Assembly (NCBI GenBank): GCA_963169235.1
Contig: CAUJCX010000035.1
Span: 186,001 to 250,000 of the forward strand
DNA length: 64,000 bases
Reading direction: 5' to 3'
DNA from: Actinomycetota bacterium
GTDB lineage: Bacteria > Actinomycetota > Thermoleophilia > Miltoncostaeales > Miltoncostaeaceae
Within the stretch, counting starts at the first letter, position 1, and the number at the start of each line of letters is the position of its first letter. The notes below the pieces were generated by a model. That model was not told the origin of the DNA, ran no database searches, and saw nothing but the letters and a program-made list of their open reading frames with translations. The position numbers were made by a program, and so were the translations under genes. Of the stretch, positions 1 to 8,026 are shown in pieces.

Positions 1-10
1 GGGCATCCCG

Positions 11-361
11 CTAGCTGACGAACGCGTCCTCGTCGTTGTCGTCGTCATCGTCCGGGCCGGGCGGGGGACGGTTGTCGCGTGCCTGGAACATGACGTCGAA
101 CTGGGCGTCGTGGTCGGGCGTCCAGAACTGGTCGCCCCACTGGTCGCGCGCGCGGCGTGAGGCCACCTCGCGCACGAGGTCGCGAATGACCTGCTCGCGC
201 TCGTCCGCGGTCATGGCCTCGAGGCGCCGCACCTGCTCCGGCGTGGCCGAGACACCGGGCACCGACGCCAGTGCGCGCAGCGGGTCCGCGATGAGGGCCT
301 CGCAGAACTCGCGGTCGGACACCGCGCGGCTCCACACTGAGATCCGTGGCGTGTCGGGCAT
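11..361 (-). CDS. Small acidic-tailed protein with an NHLP/Os1348-like leader domain
   Basis: The product is 116 residues. Residues 11-50 (REFCEALIADPLRALASV, then a PGVSATPEQ-type turn and helix) resemble the short helical domain of the nitrile-hydratase-like leader (NHLP/Os1348) clan, in which an acidic F..L..DP..AL pattern precedes a TPEE helix. A second helical stretch follows, and the tail is a run of aspartates and glutamates. The ATG at 361 was chosen because GAAAGG lies just upstream and the domain begins right after it; an earlier in-frame ATG at 598 would run through the divergent neighbour. No modifying enzyme of a RiPP pathway is adjacent, so the domain is probably used for something else. 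The function is unknown. Confidence 0.6.
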   Translation of the reverse strand: MPDTPRISVWSRAVSDREFCEALIADPLRALASVPGVSATPEQVRRLEAMTADEREQVIRDLVREVASRRARDQWGDQFWTPDHDAQFDVMFQARDNRPPPGPDDDDDNDEDAFVS

Positions 362-445
362 CGCGCGCCTTTCGCACTCGCAAAACGCCGTGCGCACACC
401 ATTGCACAGCGCGCCCGCCCCGGCCAGCGCCGCACCCCCCGGTGC

Positions 446-451
446 TAGCCT
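446..451 (+). promoter_or_regulatory. Probable -10 element TAGCCT
   Basis: TAGCCT fits the TANNNT -10 pattern that recurs in this window. A transcript starting about 7 nt later would have a leader of roughly 30 nt ending in the AGAAAGG ribosome site of the PH/GRAM-like gene. Confidence 0.45.
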
Positions 452-486
452 CGACCGGGCACGGAAACCGTCAGAAAGGCGCCTGC

Positions 487-936
487 GTGGGCGATGCCAA
501 CCGCAAGCTTCCCCGGGGGCCCCAGCCGCCGCCGCCGGACCCGTCCGAGAACGTCCGCAAGGCCGGTGGCGCCGACCTCCAGAACGGGTGGCTGGCACGG
601 CACGGGACCCTGACGCTGACCGACACCAGGGCGGTGTTCACGCCCACGCTGCTCGACCGGCTGTTGCGGGGGCGCCGCTACGCCATGCCGCTCGACGACA
701 TCACCGAGGTGGAGCGCTGGCCGGTGAGCCCCGGCCTCATCCCGCCCGGGGCCAAGCGGCCCCGCCTGCTGGTGCACACGCCGACGTGCGTGTACGAGCT
801 GATGGTGGGCGACCTCGACGGGTGGTTCGACGCGTTCGAGAAGGTCTACCACCTGCGCTCCCGGCGCGAACCCGGCGCGCACCAGCCCACGTTCACCCGT
901 GAGGGCGTCGAGAACCTGATGCTCGCGGAGGAATGA
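487..936 (+). CDS. PH/GRAM-like domain protein
   Basis: This 149-residue protein has a proline-rich N-terminus and then a single beta-rich domain (about residues 30-125) with the pattern 'GWLARHGTLTLTD..AVFTP', a basic loop RGRRYAMPLDDI, and strands ending at a DGWFDAFEKVY helix. This is the order of strands and final helix seen in bacterial PH/GRAM-like domains. It has no signal peptide or membrane segment, so it is probably cytosolic. The GTG at 487 sits 8 nt after AGAAAGG. It is divergent from the NHLP-like gene. The ligand is unknown, and assignment to the fold is by pattern only. Confidence 0.55.
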   Translation: MGDANRKLPRGPQPPPPDPSENVRKAGGADLQNGWLARHGTLTLTDTRAVFTPTLLDRLLRGRRYAMPLDDITEVERWPVSPGLIPPGAKRPRLLVHTPTCVYELMVGDLDGWFDAFEKVYHLRSRREPGAHQPTFTREGVENLMLAEE

Positions 937-1012
937 CGCCCGCCGCGGTGCCCCGGCCACTGGCCCCGGCGCGCGCGGCGCGGTAAACTTCCCGAAATGG
1001 CACAACGTTTCC

Positions 1013-1028
1013 TACCTTTCTGCGCGTG
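1013..1028 (+). promoter_or_regulatory. Leaderless promoter of the Rrf2 gene
   Basis: The -10 hexamer TACCTT (1013-1018) is followed by 7 nt and then the GTG start at 1026. There is no Shine-Dalgarno sequence, so the mRNA probably begins at the start codon. Confidence 0.5.
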
Positions 1029-1436
1029 ATCGCGGTCACCGACAAGAGCCGGGTGGCCGTCGACGCGCTCACCGAGCTGGCGCAGCGCGGCGACGCGCCC
1101 GTGCCGATCCTGGAGGTGGCGGAGGCCCGGGGCATCGCCCTGCACGTGCTCGAGCAGCTGTTCGCGTCGCTGCGGCGGGCCGGCATCCTCCAGAGCCAGC
1201 GGGGCGTAAAGGGCGGATACTCGTTCCGTGAGCGCACCACGCAGGTGACGCTGTACCAGGTGGTCGAGGCCGTGGACGGGCGTCTCGACCATCGCTACGA
1301 GGACGCGCCGACGGCGGGCGACAGCGTCTGGCAGGAGGCGTGCGAGCGTCTTCGCGCCCTTCTGAGCGACGTGACCATCGCCGACATGGTCGAGCGCGAG
1401 GCCCGCGCCCTCGACGCGCCCATGTTCCACATATGA
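1026..1436 (+). CDS. Rrf2-family transcriptional regulator (CymR-like)
   Basis: The 136-residue product carries the Rrf2 winged helix: an N-terminal helix (SRVAVDALTELAQRG), a recognition region (ILEVAEARGIALHVLEQL), the wing motif LQSQRGVKGGY, and a C-terminal dimer helix. It has only one cysteine, so it lacks the three-cysteine Fe-S cluster site of IscR/NsrR and is more like CymR, the cysteine metabolism regulator that acts with CysK. That matches its position ahead of a kinase-cysK pair. Control of cysteine genes is inferred from family and context. The GTG start at 1026 has no ribosome site and fits a leaderless transcript. Confidence 0.8.
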   Translation: MIAVTDKSRVAVDALTELAQRGDAPVPILEVAEARGIALHVLEQLFASLRRAGILQSQRGVKGGYSFRERTTQVTLYQVVEAVDGRLDHRYEDAPTAGDSVWQEACERLRALLSDVTIADMVEREARALDAPMFHI

Positions 1437-1445
1437 GTTCGTCCG

Positions 1446-1451
1446 TATCCT
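1446..1451 (+). promoter_or_regulatory. Probable -10 element TATCCT ahead of the kinase-cysK pair
   Basis: TATCCT is followed by a leader of about 50 nt that includes a short C5/G5 hairpin (1463-1479) and ends in the GGGAG ribosome site of the kinase gene. Confidence 0.4.
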
Positions 1452-1505
1452 GCACGGTCGATCCCCCAACCCGTGGGGGGCCACCGAGCGACGGGAGACG
1501 TGCAC

Positions 1506-2524
1506 GTGACAGGTAGCGACCGCGGGGACGGCGGCCCGGAGATCGTCGGCATCGGCAACGCCATCGTCGACGTGCTGAGCCATTCCGACGAGGAGTACCT
1601 CGATCGAAACGGCCTGGTCAAGGGCTCCATGACGCTGGTGGACGCGGAGCGCTCGGAGGCGATCTACCAGGGCATGGGCCGCGCGGTGGAGGTGTCGGGC
1701 GGGTCGGCCGCCAACACCATGGCCGGCGCGGCGGCCCTCGGCGCCCGCGTCGCGTACGTGGGCAAGGTGCACGACGACCACCTGGGCCACTTCTTCGCCC
1801 ACGACATCCGCGCCGCGGGCGTGCGCTTCGACGTGCCGTTCGCCGCGGAGGGGGCGCCCACGGGGCGCTGCATGATCATGGTGACGCCCGACGCGCACCG
1901 CACCATGGCCACGTACCTGGGGGCCTCGGTCGACCTGGCCCCGGACGACATCGACCGCTCGATGTTCGCGTCGGCGTCCGTCACGTACCTCGAGGGCTAC
2001 CTGTGGGACCCGCCGAAGGCCAAGGAGGCCATGCGGGTGGCGATCGCCGAGGCGATCGCGCACGACCACACGGTGGCGCTGACGCTCTCCGACTCGTTCT
2101 GCGTCGAACGCCACCGCGACGAGTTCCTCGACCTGCTCGACAACCGCCTGGGGCTGCTGTTCGCCAACGAGGCGGAGGCCCTGGCACTGGTGGGCGGGGA
2201 CGACGTCTGGGACGCCGTCGGCCGCCTCCAGGGGCGGTGCCCGGTGATCGTGGTGACGCGCAGCGATCAGGGCTGCCTGGTCATCACGCCCGACGAGGTA
2301 CTCGACATCCCGGCGCAGCCGGTGGACCGCATCGTCGACACCACCGGTGCCGGCGACCTGTTCGCGTCCGGCTTCCTGTACGGCTTCGTCCAGGGCTGGA
2401 GCCTCACCGCCTGCGCCCGCGCGGGTGGGGTCGCCGCCGCCGAGGTCATCTCACACTTCGGGGCTCGCCCCGAGACCGACCTGACACAGCTCGTGTCCGC
2501 ATTGATCCACGAGGAGGACCGCAC

Positions 2525-2528
<4 letters not shown>
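1506..2528 (+). CDS. PfkB-family carbohydrate/nucleoside kinase, adenosine kinase-like
   Basis: The 340-residue protein has the ribokinase fold signatures: an N-terminal [10 protein letters not shown] strand, the [15 protein letters not shown] glycine motif, and the [13 protein letters not shown] anion-hole motif with the catalytic aspartate near residue 281. The length and the GxGxxxVD start are closest to the adenosine kinase-like branch, but the substrate could be another nucleoside or a sugar. The GTG at 1506 lies 8 nt after GGGAG and is preferred over GTG at 1500. Its stop overlaps the GTG of cysK (GTGA), so the two are probably translationally coupled. The link to cysteine synthesis is not obvious. 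Confidence 0.85.
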
Positions 2529-3454
<926 letters not shown>

Positions 3455-3467
3455 CGGACGCCCCGGG

Positions 3468-3497
3468 GTTCCTGCGGCGCCGCGGCGCCGCAGGAAC
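3468..3497. terminator. Perfect 30-nt palindrome after cysK
   Basis: The arms GTTCCTGCGGCGCCG and CGGCGCCGCAGGAAC are exact reverse complements, starting 13 nt past the cysK stop. The fold is very stable but has no T-run after it. It is probably an intrinsic-type terminator or an mRNA 3' end, and it would work on either strand. Confidence 0.5.
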
Positions 3498-3552
3498 GGA
3501 GGGGTCGCGGGCAGAATCTTCGCCAGAATCCGACGGAACGACCGACGGCGGC

Positions 3553-3579
3553 TCAAGTCTTCCGGCACGCGGCCGAAGA
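3553..3579 (+). promoter_or_regulatory. Sigma28-type promoter (TCAA-N15-GCCGAAGA)
   Basis: TCAA at 3553-3556 and GCCGAAGA at 3572-3579 are separated by exactly 15 nt, the geometry of flagellar sigma28 promoters (enteric consensus TAAA-N15-GCCGATAA). The same pattern occurs before cheW and three other genes in this window. The site ends 54 nt before the beta-helix/collagen gene. Confidence 0.5.
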
Positions 3580-3633
3580 GGGCAAACCCGGCCGTCCCGA
3601 CACGGCGGCGGAAGACGCCTATCGGAGGTACCC

Positions 3634-4815
3634 GTGGCCCGCCACGCCCGACTGCTCGCGCTCGCCGCCCTCGGCGCGCTCGCCGCCATTCCCACCGCCG
3701 CCAACGCCCAGGCCACGAGGACCTGGATCTCCGGCGGGGGGGACGACACCAACGCGTGCTCGCGGACGTCCACGTGCAAGACGCTCGCGGGAGCCATCAG
3801 CAAGACGGCCGCGTGGGGCATCATCAACAGCCTCGATCCGGGCGGCTACGGCGCGGTGACCGTCACGAAGGCGATCACGATCGACCTCATGAGCGGCTCA
3901 CGCGGGGCGATCATGGTGCCCGCAACCCACGGTGTCACCGTCAATGCGGGCGCGACCGACGACGTGCTGTTGCGCTCGATCACCATTCAGGGCGCCGGCG
4001 ACTGCCGCGGTGCGTCGTCGCCGAACGCGGCCGCCTCCGGCGTGCGCATCATCAAGGCGCGGTCGGTCACCCTCGACGATGTCGTCATCACGAACGCCGT
4101 CGCCGGTGTGAAGGTCGAGAACACCGAGGGCAACGTCGATGTGACGGTCACGAACTCCAACTTCACGAACGTCTGCACCGGCATCCAGGTGGCGCCGACC
4201 GGGACGGGTACGGCCAACCTCCTCGTGGGCGGATCGGTGTTCGCCCATAACGTCACGGCGTTGTCGGTGGGCAGCGGCGGCACCCTGTCCATCGCCGAGT
4301 CGGCGCTGAGTTCCAACGACCTCGCGTACTCGGCCACGGGCACCGGCCGGATCACCAGCGCCGGTGGCGTCCGCCTGCTGGGCAACACGGCTGACGGCAC
4401 TCCCACGACGACGATCGCCGCGGAGGGCGTGGCCGGTCCGCAGGGCGCCGTGGGTGCCCAGGGCGCCGCCGGGGCCCCCGGCGCCGCGGGCGCGACCGGC
4501 GCGCCGGGTCCGGCAGGAGCGCCGCCCCGAGCGCCGCGGGCCGTGCTGTTGGTGGGCACGCCCACCGTGGCGCGCACCCGCGTGCGTATTCCGGTGGCCC
4601 TGTCGGCCCGGGGCAACGTCCTCGTCCAGGTGTACCGGGGCAAGCGTCAGGTCGCAACGATCCTTCAGGGCATCGCGCTCGGCCCGCGGGCCGTCACGTG
4701 GAACCGCCGCGTGAACGGCCGCCGGGCGCCACGAGGCGTGTACGCGGTGCGCATGACAGCGGTCACGCAGTCGGGCGCGACGGCGCGCGGGGTGACCCGC
4801 TTCGTCCTCCGCTAG
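3634..4815 (+). CDS. Secreted beta-helix protein with collagen-like repeat and C-terminal Ig-like domain
   Basis: This 393-residue protein begins with a signal peptide (ARHARLLALAALGALAA, cleavage near ANA-QA). Residues about 30-260 form a right-handed parallel beta-helix of the family with the pattern TWISGGGDDTNACSR..CKT..GAISKTA. Residues 265-297 are eleven uninterrupted Gly-X-Y triplets, and the last 90 residues look like a FlgD/Ig-type beta domain (LSARGNVLVQVYRGKRQVA..RGVYAVRM). The GTG at 3634 follows GGAGG by 5 nt. A sigma28-like promoter lies upstream. It is probably an exported surface or matrix protein, with no enzymatic role visible. Collagen repeats in bacteria usually form trimeric stalks, which is family knowledge. 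Confidence 0.8.
   Translation: MARHARLLALAALGALAAIPTAANAQATRTWISGGGDDTNACSRTSTCKTLAGAISKTAAWGIINSLDPGGYGAVTVTKAITIDLMSGSRGAIMVPATHGVTVNAGATDDVLLRSITIQGAGDCRGASSPNAAASGVRIIKARSVTLDDVVITNAVAGVKVENTEGNVDVTVTNSNFTNVCTGIQVAPTGTGTANLLVGGSVFAHNVTALSVGSGGTLSIAESALSSNDLAYSATGTGRITSAGGVRLLGNTADGTPTTTIAAEGVAGPQGAVGAQGAAGAPGAAGATGAPGPAGAPPRAPRAVLLVGTPTVARTRVRIPVALSARGNVLVQVYRGKRQVATILQGIALGPRAVTWNRRVNGRRAPRGVYAVRMTAVTQSGATARGVTRFVLR
4426..4524 (+). repeat. Collagen-like Gly-X-Y repeat, 11 triplets
   Basis: The codons read GVA GPQ GAV GAQ GAA GAP GAA GAT GAP GPA GAP. Nearly all X and Y positions are Ala, Pro, Gln, Val or Thr, without charged residues. Confidence 0.9.
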
Positions 4816-4824
4816 GCCGGTGCC

Positions 4825-4864
4825 GCCGGGCAGGGCGTGGCTCCCGGGTCACGCCCTACCCGGC
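4825..4864. terminator. Bidirectional hairpin between convergent genes
   Basis: GCCGGG and AGGGCGTG pair with CACGCCCT and CCCGGC around a 10-nt loop, with one unpaired base on each side. It lies between the 3' ends of the beta-helix gene and the acetyltransferase gene. Confidence 0.6.
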
Positions 4865-4870
4865 GCGCCC

Positions 4871-5563
4871 CTATGCGCGCCTGATCAGCAGCGTGCGGCC
4901 GCCCTTGTGCTGGAACCCGAGGGCGCGCAGGAACGCCTGTGCCGGCCCGTCGGCCTCGGCCAACGCCATCAGGTGCGTCCCGCGCGCGGCGCGGACGCGC
5001 TCGGCCAGCTCGGCCACCAGGGCGGTGCCGATGCCGGTGCGGCGGTGCTCGGGCACCACGCCCATCCAGTCGATGATGCCGTCCGGCAGGTCGGCGTGCG
5101 CGAAGCCCACCAGGTCGCCCCGGTGGCGGGCGATCACGAACGCGCCCTGACCCTCGCCCCACTCGTACCCGGACGGGGACCCCATCTCGCGCAGCGCCGC
5201 GGTGCCCTGAAGGGCGCGCGCCTCAGCCTTGGTGAAGCCCGCGGCCAGCACGTTCTGGTAGTCGGAGTACACCGTCGCGCCGGGGGCGGGCGGCGGACCG
5301 ATGCCGTCCACGGGGCGGGCCATCAGCGCCCCGGCGCTGTAGCGCTCGAAGCCCGCCGCCTCCAGCAGGCCCGCCAGCGGATCGCCCTCGCGTACCTCGG
5401 CGTCCCACGGCGGCTCGGGCAGCTGGGCCAAGAGCGCGTTGAGCGCCTCGGCGTCGCGGGCGCGCAGGCCGTCAAGGCGCACGGCCATGGCGGTGGAGGA
5501 CGGACGCAGCCGGCACGACGCCCCGTCGCTTGTCACGGCCGGCCCGGTCGGGGAGGTGGACAT
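4871..5563 (-). CDS. GNAT-family N-acetyltransferase
   Basis: The 230-residue product has a divergent N-terminal half and a clear C-terminal GNAT fold. This includes strand 4 with WMGVVPEHRRTGIGTALV, the acetyl-CoA pyrophosphate loop (R/Q-x-x-G-x-G/A as RRTGIG), and the final AQAFLRALGFQHKG segment. The substrate cannot be read from sequence. The ATG at 5563 lies 7 nt from a TAGGCT element, suggesting a leaderless mRNA. That element overlaps the -10 of the divergent cysE, so expression of the two may be mutually exclusive. Acetylation of a small metabolite is more likely than of ribosomal proteins, but this is a guess. Confidence 0.8.
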   Translation of the reverse strand: MSTSPTGPAVTSDGASCRLRPSSTAMAVRLDGLRARDAEALNALLAQLPEPPWDAEVREGDPLAGLLEAAGFERYSAGALMARPVDGIGPPPAPGATVYSDYQNVLAAGFTKAEARALQGTAALREMGSPSGYEWGEGQGAFVIARHRGDLVGFAHADLPDGIIDWMGVVPEHRRTGIGTALVAELAERVRAARGTHLMALAEADGPAQAFLRALGFQHKGGRTLLIRRA

Positions 5564-5576
5564 GCCCGTCAGCCTA
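5564..5576 (-). promoter_or_regulatory. Leaderless promoter of the acetyltransferase gene
   Basis: Read on the minus strand, TAGGCT (5576-5571) is followed by 7 nt and the ATG at 5563. It shares two base pairs with the cysE -10 element on the other strand. Confidence 0.5.
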
Positions 5577-5589
5577 TACTGGCCGTGTG
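5575..5589 (+). promoter_or_regulatory. Leaderless promoter of cysE
   Basis: TATACT (5575-5580), 6 nt, then GTG at 5587, with no ribosome site. The whole intergenic region is only 23 bp. Confidence 0.55.
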
Positions 5590-6381
5590 AGCAGCGATAA
5601 CACCCGGTCCCGCAGCCTCGTGTCGCGCATCGCGGGCGTCATGGCGCGCGACTTCACGGCGGTGCGCGAGCGCGACCCCGCCCTTCACTCCGCGCCCGAG
5701 CTCCTCTTGTACCAGGGGCTCCACGCCGTCTGGATGCACCGCCTTGCGCACATGCTGTACCGGGCCGACATGACGTTCCTGGCCCGCCTGGTGTCGCAGA
5801 TCTCCCGTTTCCTCACGGGTATCGAGATCCACCCGGGCGCCAAGGTGGGCCGCGGCGTGTTCATCGACCACGGCATGGGCGTCGTCATCGGCGAGACCGC
5901 GGAGGTGGGGGAGGACAGCACCATCTACCAGGGCGTCACGCTGGGCGGGACGGGCAAGCAGGGCGGCAAGCGCCACCCCACCATCGGCAAGCGCGTGGTG
6001 GTCGGCACCGGCGCCCAGGTGCTGGGCGACATCACGGTGGGCGACGACGCCAAGATCGGTGCCGGCAGCATCGTGGTGCGCGACGTGCCCGCCCGCAGCA
6101 CCGTCGTGGGCAACCCGGGGCGCCCGGTCATCGTCGACGGCCAGAAGGTCCCGGCGCCGGACGACAAGCGCGTCGAGCGGCTGCCCGACCCCGTCGCCGA
6201 CGTGTTCCGCGCGCTGATGGACTGCATCGAGCGCCTCGACAACGAGGTGGAGGCGCTGCGGGCCGGCAAGCCCGTCCCGCCCGGCGGCCCCGGCGCCGAC
6301 TGCATGGGTCGGGCCGAGGAGCGCATCCGCGCCCTCACCACCGACCAGCCGACGTTCTTCGGGGACGGCGCGCACATCTGA
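5587..6381 (+). CDS. cysE: Serine O-acetyltransferase
   Basis: CysE makes O-acetylserine from serine and acetyl-CoA, the substrate of CysK. The 264-residue protein has the N-terminal helical part (residues about 1-65) and a left-handed beta-helix with hexapeptide repeats. The conserved run HPGAKVGRGVFIDHG, then GETAEVGEDSTIYQGVTLG and a GKQGGKRHPTIG loop, are typical of CysE. The catalytic His-Asp pair is in IDHGMG. The tail of about 90 residues is longer than usual and charged, and lacks the short C-terminal isoleucine motif that inserts into CysK in enteric bacteria, although the final residue is Ile. The GTG at 5587 fits the leaderless promoter. Confidence 0.92.
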   Translation: MSSDNTRSRSLVSRIAGVMARDFTAVRERDPALHSAPELLLYQGLHAVWMHRLAHMLYRADMTFLARLVSQISRFLTGIEIHPGAKVGRGVFIDHGMGVVIGETAEVGEDSTIYQGVTLGGTGKQGGKRHPTIGKRVVVGTGAQVLGDITVGDDAKIGAGSIVVRDVPARSTVVGNPGRPVIVDGQKVPAPDDKRVERLPDPVADVFRALMDCIERLDNEVEALRAGKPVPPGGPGADCMGRAEERIRALTTDQPTFFGDGAHI

Positions 6382-6383
6382 CG

Positions 6384-6422
6384 CCCCGCCAGGGCACGCG
6401 GGGGCCCGTCGCCCGCGGGGCG
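6384..6422 (+). terminator. Hairpin after cysE
   Basis: CGCCCCGC at 6384-6391 pairs with GCGGGGCG at 6415-6422, directly after the cysE stop. There is no T-run. Confidence 0.35.
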
Positions 6423-6461
6423 CCGGGTAGTGGACCTGGTCGCGCAGGACTCGACCTCCGG

Positions 6462-6478
6462 GGAGGGGACGCCCCTCC
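6462..6478. other. Short perfect hairpin upstream of the secreted DUF11 gene
   Basis: GGAGGGG-ACG-CCCCTCC lies about 95 nt before the ATG of the next gene. It could be a leader structure or part of a terminator for cysE. Confidence 0.3.
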
Positions 6479-6573
6479 TCGCGGCGGGCAGCGGATGGGA
6501 TAAGGCGTGGCACCTTCATGTGTGTCGGCAGGCATCGGACGCCCGCCACGACCCAACGACACGGAGGTCTCCC

Positions 6574-7938
6574 ATGACCGTCGCCACCCGCCGCAACCGC
6601 GCCGCCCGCAACACCGCCGCCGTCATCGCCGGCGCCGCCCTGCTGGCAGGCACCGCGGCCACCGCCCAGGCCGCTCCCACGACGCGCGCCGACAACGGTG
6701 ACTCCGGTCTGGAACTGACGGTCTTCCGCCCCGACAACACCGCCCGCGGCGCCTGGTCGGGCACCATCTTCACGGTCATCGACGGCTCCCAGTACTCGGC
6801 GATGTGCGTTGAGCTCGCCGTGACGTACCCGGTCGGCACGCACGCCGTGACGGTGACGCCGCGGGACATGACCGACGCCGACAACCGCGCGGCGGCCTGG
6901 ATCGTCAACCACGCCGTCCCGGCCCGCTGGACGGCGCCCGCCACGGGCCCCACCGCGTCCGACGACCACGCCTCGGCCGTCGCCGCCGTCGCCGTGTGGC
7001 AGGTCACCGGCAACGTCCGCGCGACCAACCCCACCACCAGCGCCTCCATCAACACCGAGGTCGCGGCCCTGGTGGCCCGCGCCCGCGCCGCCACCGCCAC
7101 GCCCGCGTTCGTCAGCCTCTCCGCCGCCACGCCCGCGGCCGGCGTGACCACGGCCGACGTCGCCGTCACCGGTCGCCCGGGCGCCACCGTCGACCTCACC
7201 ATCGGCGCCGGCACCGGGACGTTGTCCGCCGCCTCCGTCACGCTCGACGCCTCAGGCAAGGCCACCGTCCGCCTGACCAGCGCCACCCCGGGCGCCACGA
7301 CCGTCGCGGCGGCCACCGAGGGCGACAGCACCCTGATGGACGTCCGCACCAGCACGTTCGTGAGCCAGCGCCAGGTCGTCGCGCGCCCCGACGTGGTCCG
7401 CGCCTCCACGTCGGTGACGTTCTCCCCGTCCAACGTGACGACGCCGCCCGAGGGCCCCGCGACGCCGATCCCGCCGGCCCCGCCCGCCACGCCGCCGACC
7501 GTGACCACGCCGTCCCCGTCCCTGCCCGTGGCCGTGACGGCCGCCCGTCCCGGCACCGCCTCCATGCGCCTGGTGAAGCGCGGCCCGGCCCGCGCCCGCG
7601 CCGGTGAGCGTCTCACCTACGTCCTGCTCGTGACCAACACCGGCACCGCCGCGGCGCGCAACGTCCGCGTGGCCGACGTGCTGCCCGCCGGCCTGACCGT
7701 GGCCCAGGGATCGAAGGGCCGCATCGCCGGCGGCACCGTCCGCTGGACCATCCCGAACCTGGCCCCGGGCGCCACCCGCCGCATCGTGGTCCCGGTGCGG
7801 GCCGCCGCCGGCATCACCGGCCGCCGCGTCAACACCGCCACCGCCAGCGCCGACGGCGTGGCCCGCGTCACCGCGACGGCGACCACCGTGTTCTCGGCCC
7901 CCGCCCCGCGCGCCGTGCTTCCCGCCGTCACCGGCTGA
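6574..7938 (+). CDS. Secreted protein with thioester-like N-domain and C-terminal DUF11 domain
   Basis: The 454-residue protein has a basic N-terminus and signal peptide ([19 protein letters not shown]), with cleavage near residue 35. Residues about 40-150 look like the Cys-Gln thioester adhesin domain: a MCVEL cysteine, and a late AAVAVWQVTGN motif like AVQxAIW. The glutamine that would form the thioester is replaced, so the bond is doubtful. Two Ig-like beta domains and a Pro-rich linker (about 290-325) follow, then DUF11 (YVLLVTNTGTAAARNVRVAD). No sortase signal or C-terminal membrane segment is present. It is probably a surface or matrix protein. The ATG at 6574 has a GGAGG site. Confidence 0.65.
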   Translation: MTVATRRNRAARNTAAVIAGAALLAGTAATAQAAPTTRADNGDSGLELTVFRPDNTARGAWSGTIFTVIDGSQYSAMCVELAVTYPVGTHAVTVTPRDMTDADNRAAAWIVNHAVPARWTAPATGPTASDDHASAVAAVAVWQVTGNVRATNPTTSASINTEVAALVARARAATATPAFVSLSAATPAAGVTTADVAVTGRPGATVDLTIGAGTGTLSAASVTLDASGKATVRLTSATPGATTVAAATEGDSTLMDVRTSTFVSQRQVVARPDVVRASTSVTFSPSNVTTPPEGPATPIPPAPPATPPTVTTPSPSLPVAVTAARPGTASMRLVKRGPARARAGERLTYVLLVTNTGTAAARNVRVADVLPAGLTVAQGSKGRIAGGTVRWTIPNLAPGATRRIVVPVRAAAGITGRRVNTATASADGVARVTATATTVFSAPAPRAVLPAVTG

Positions 7939-7951
7939 GCCCCGGCGACCC

Positions 7952-7996
7952 AGAGCCCCCGCCCGCCTGGCACGCCGCCGGGGGGACGGGGGCTCT
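7952..7996 (+). terminator. Hairpin terminator after the secreted DUF11 gene
   Basis: AGAGCCCCCG (7952-7961) pairs exactly with CGGGGGCTCT (7987-7996). It lies between the DUF11 gene and the pcrA promoter. Confidence 0.6.
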
Positions 7997-8011
7997 CGGC
8001 GTGCCCGCCGC

Positions 8012-8026
8012 TAGAGTGAGGAGGTG
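8012..8026 (+). promoter_or_regulatory. Leaderless promoter of pcrA
   Basis: TAGAGT (8012-8017), then GAGGAG, then GTG at 8024. The GAGGAG touches the start codon, too close to serve as a normal ribosome site, which favours a leaderless mRNA. Confidence 0.5.
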
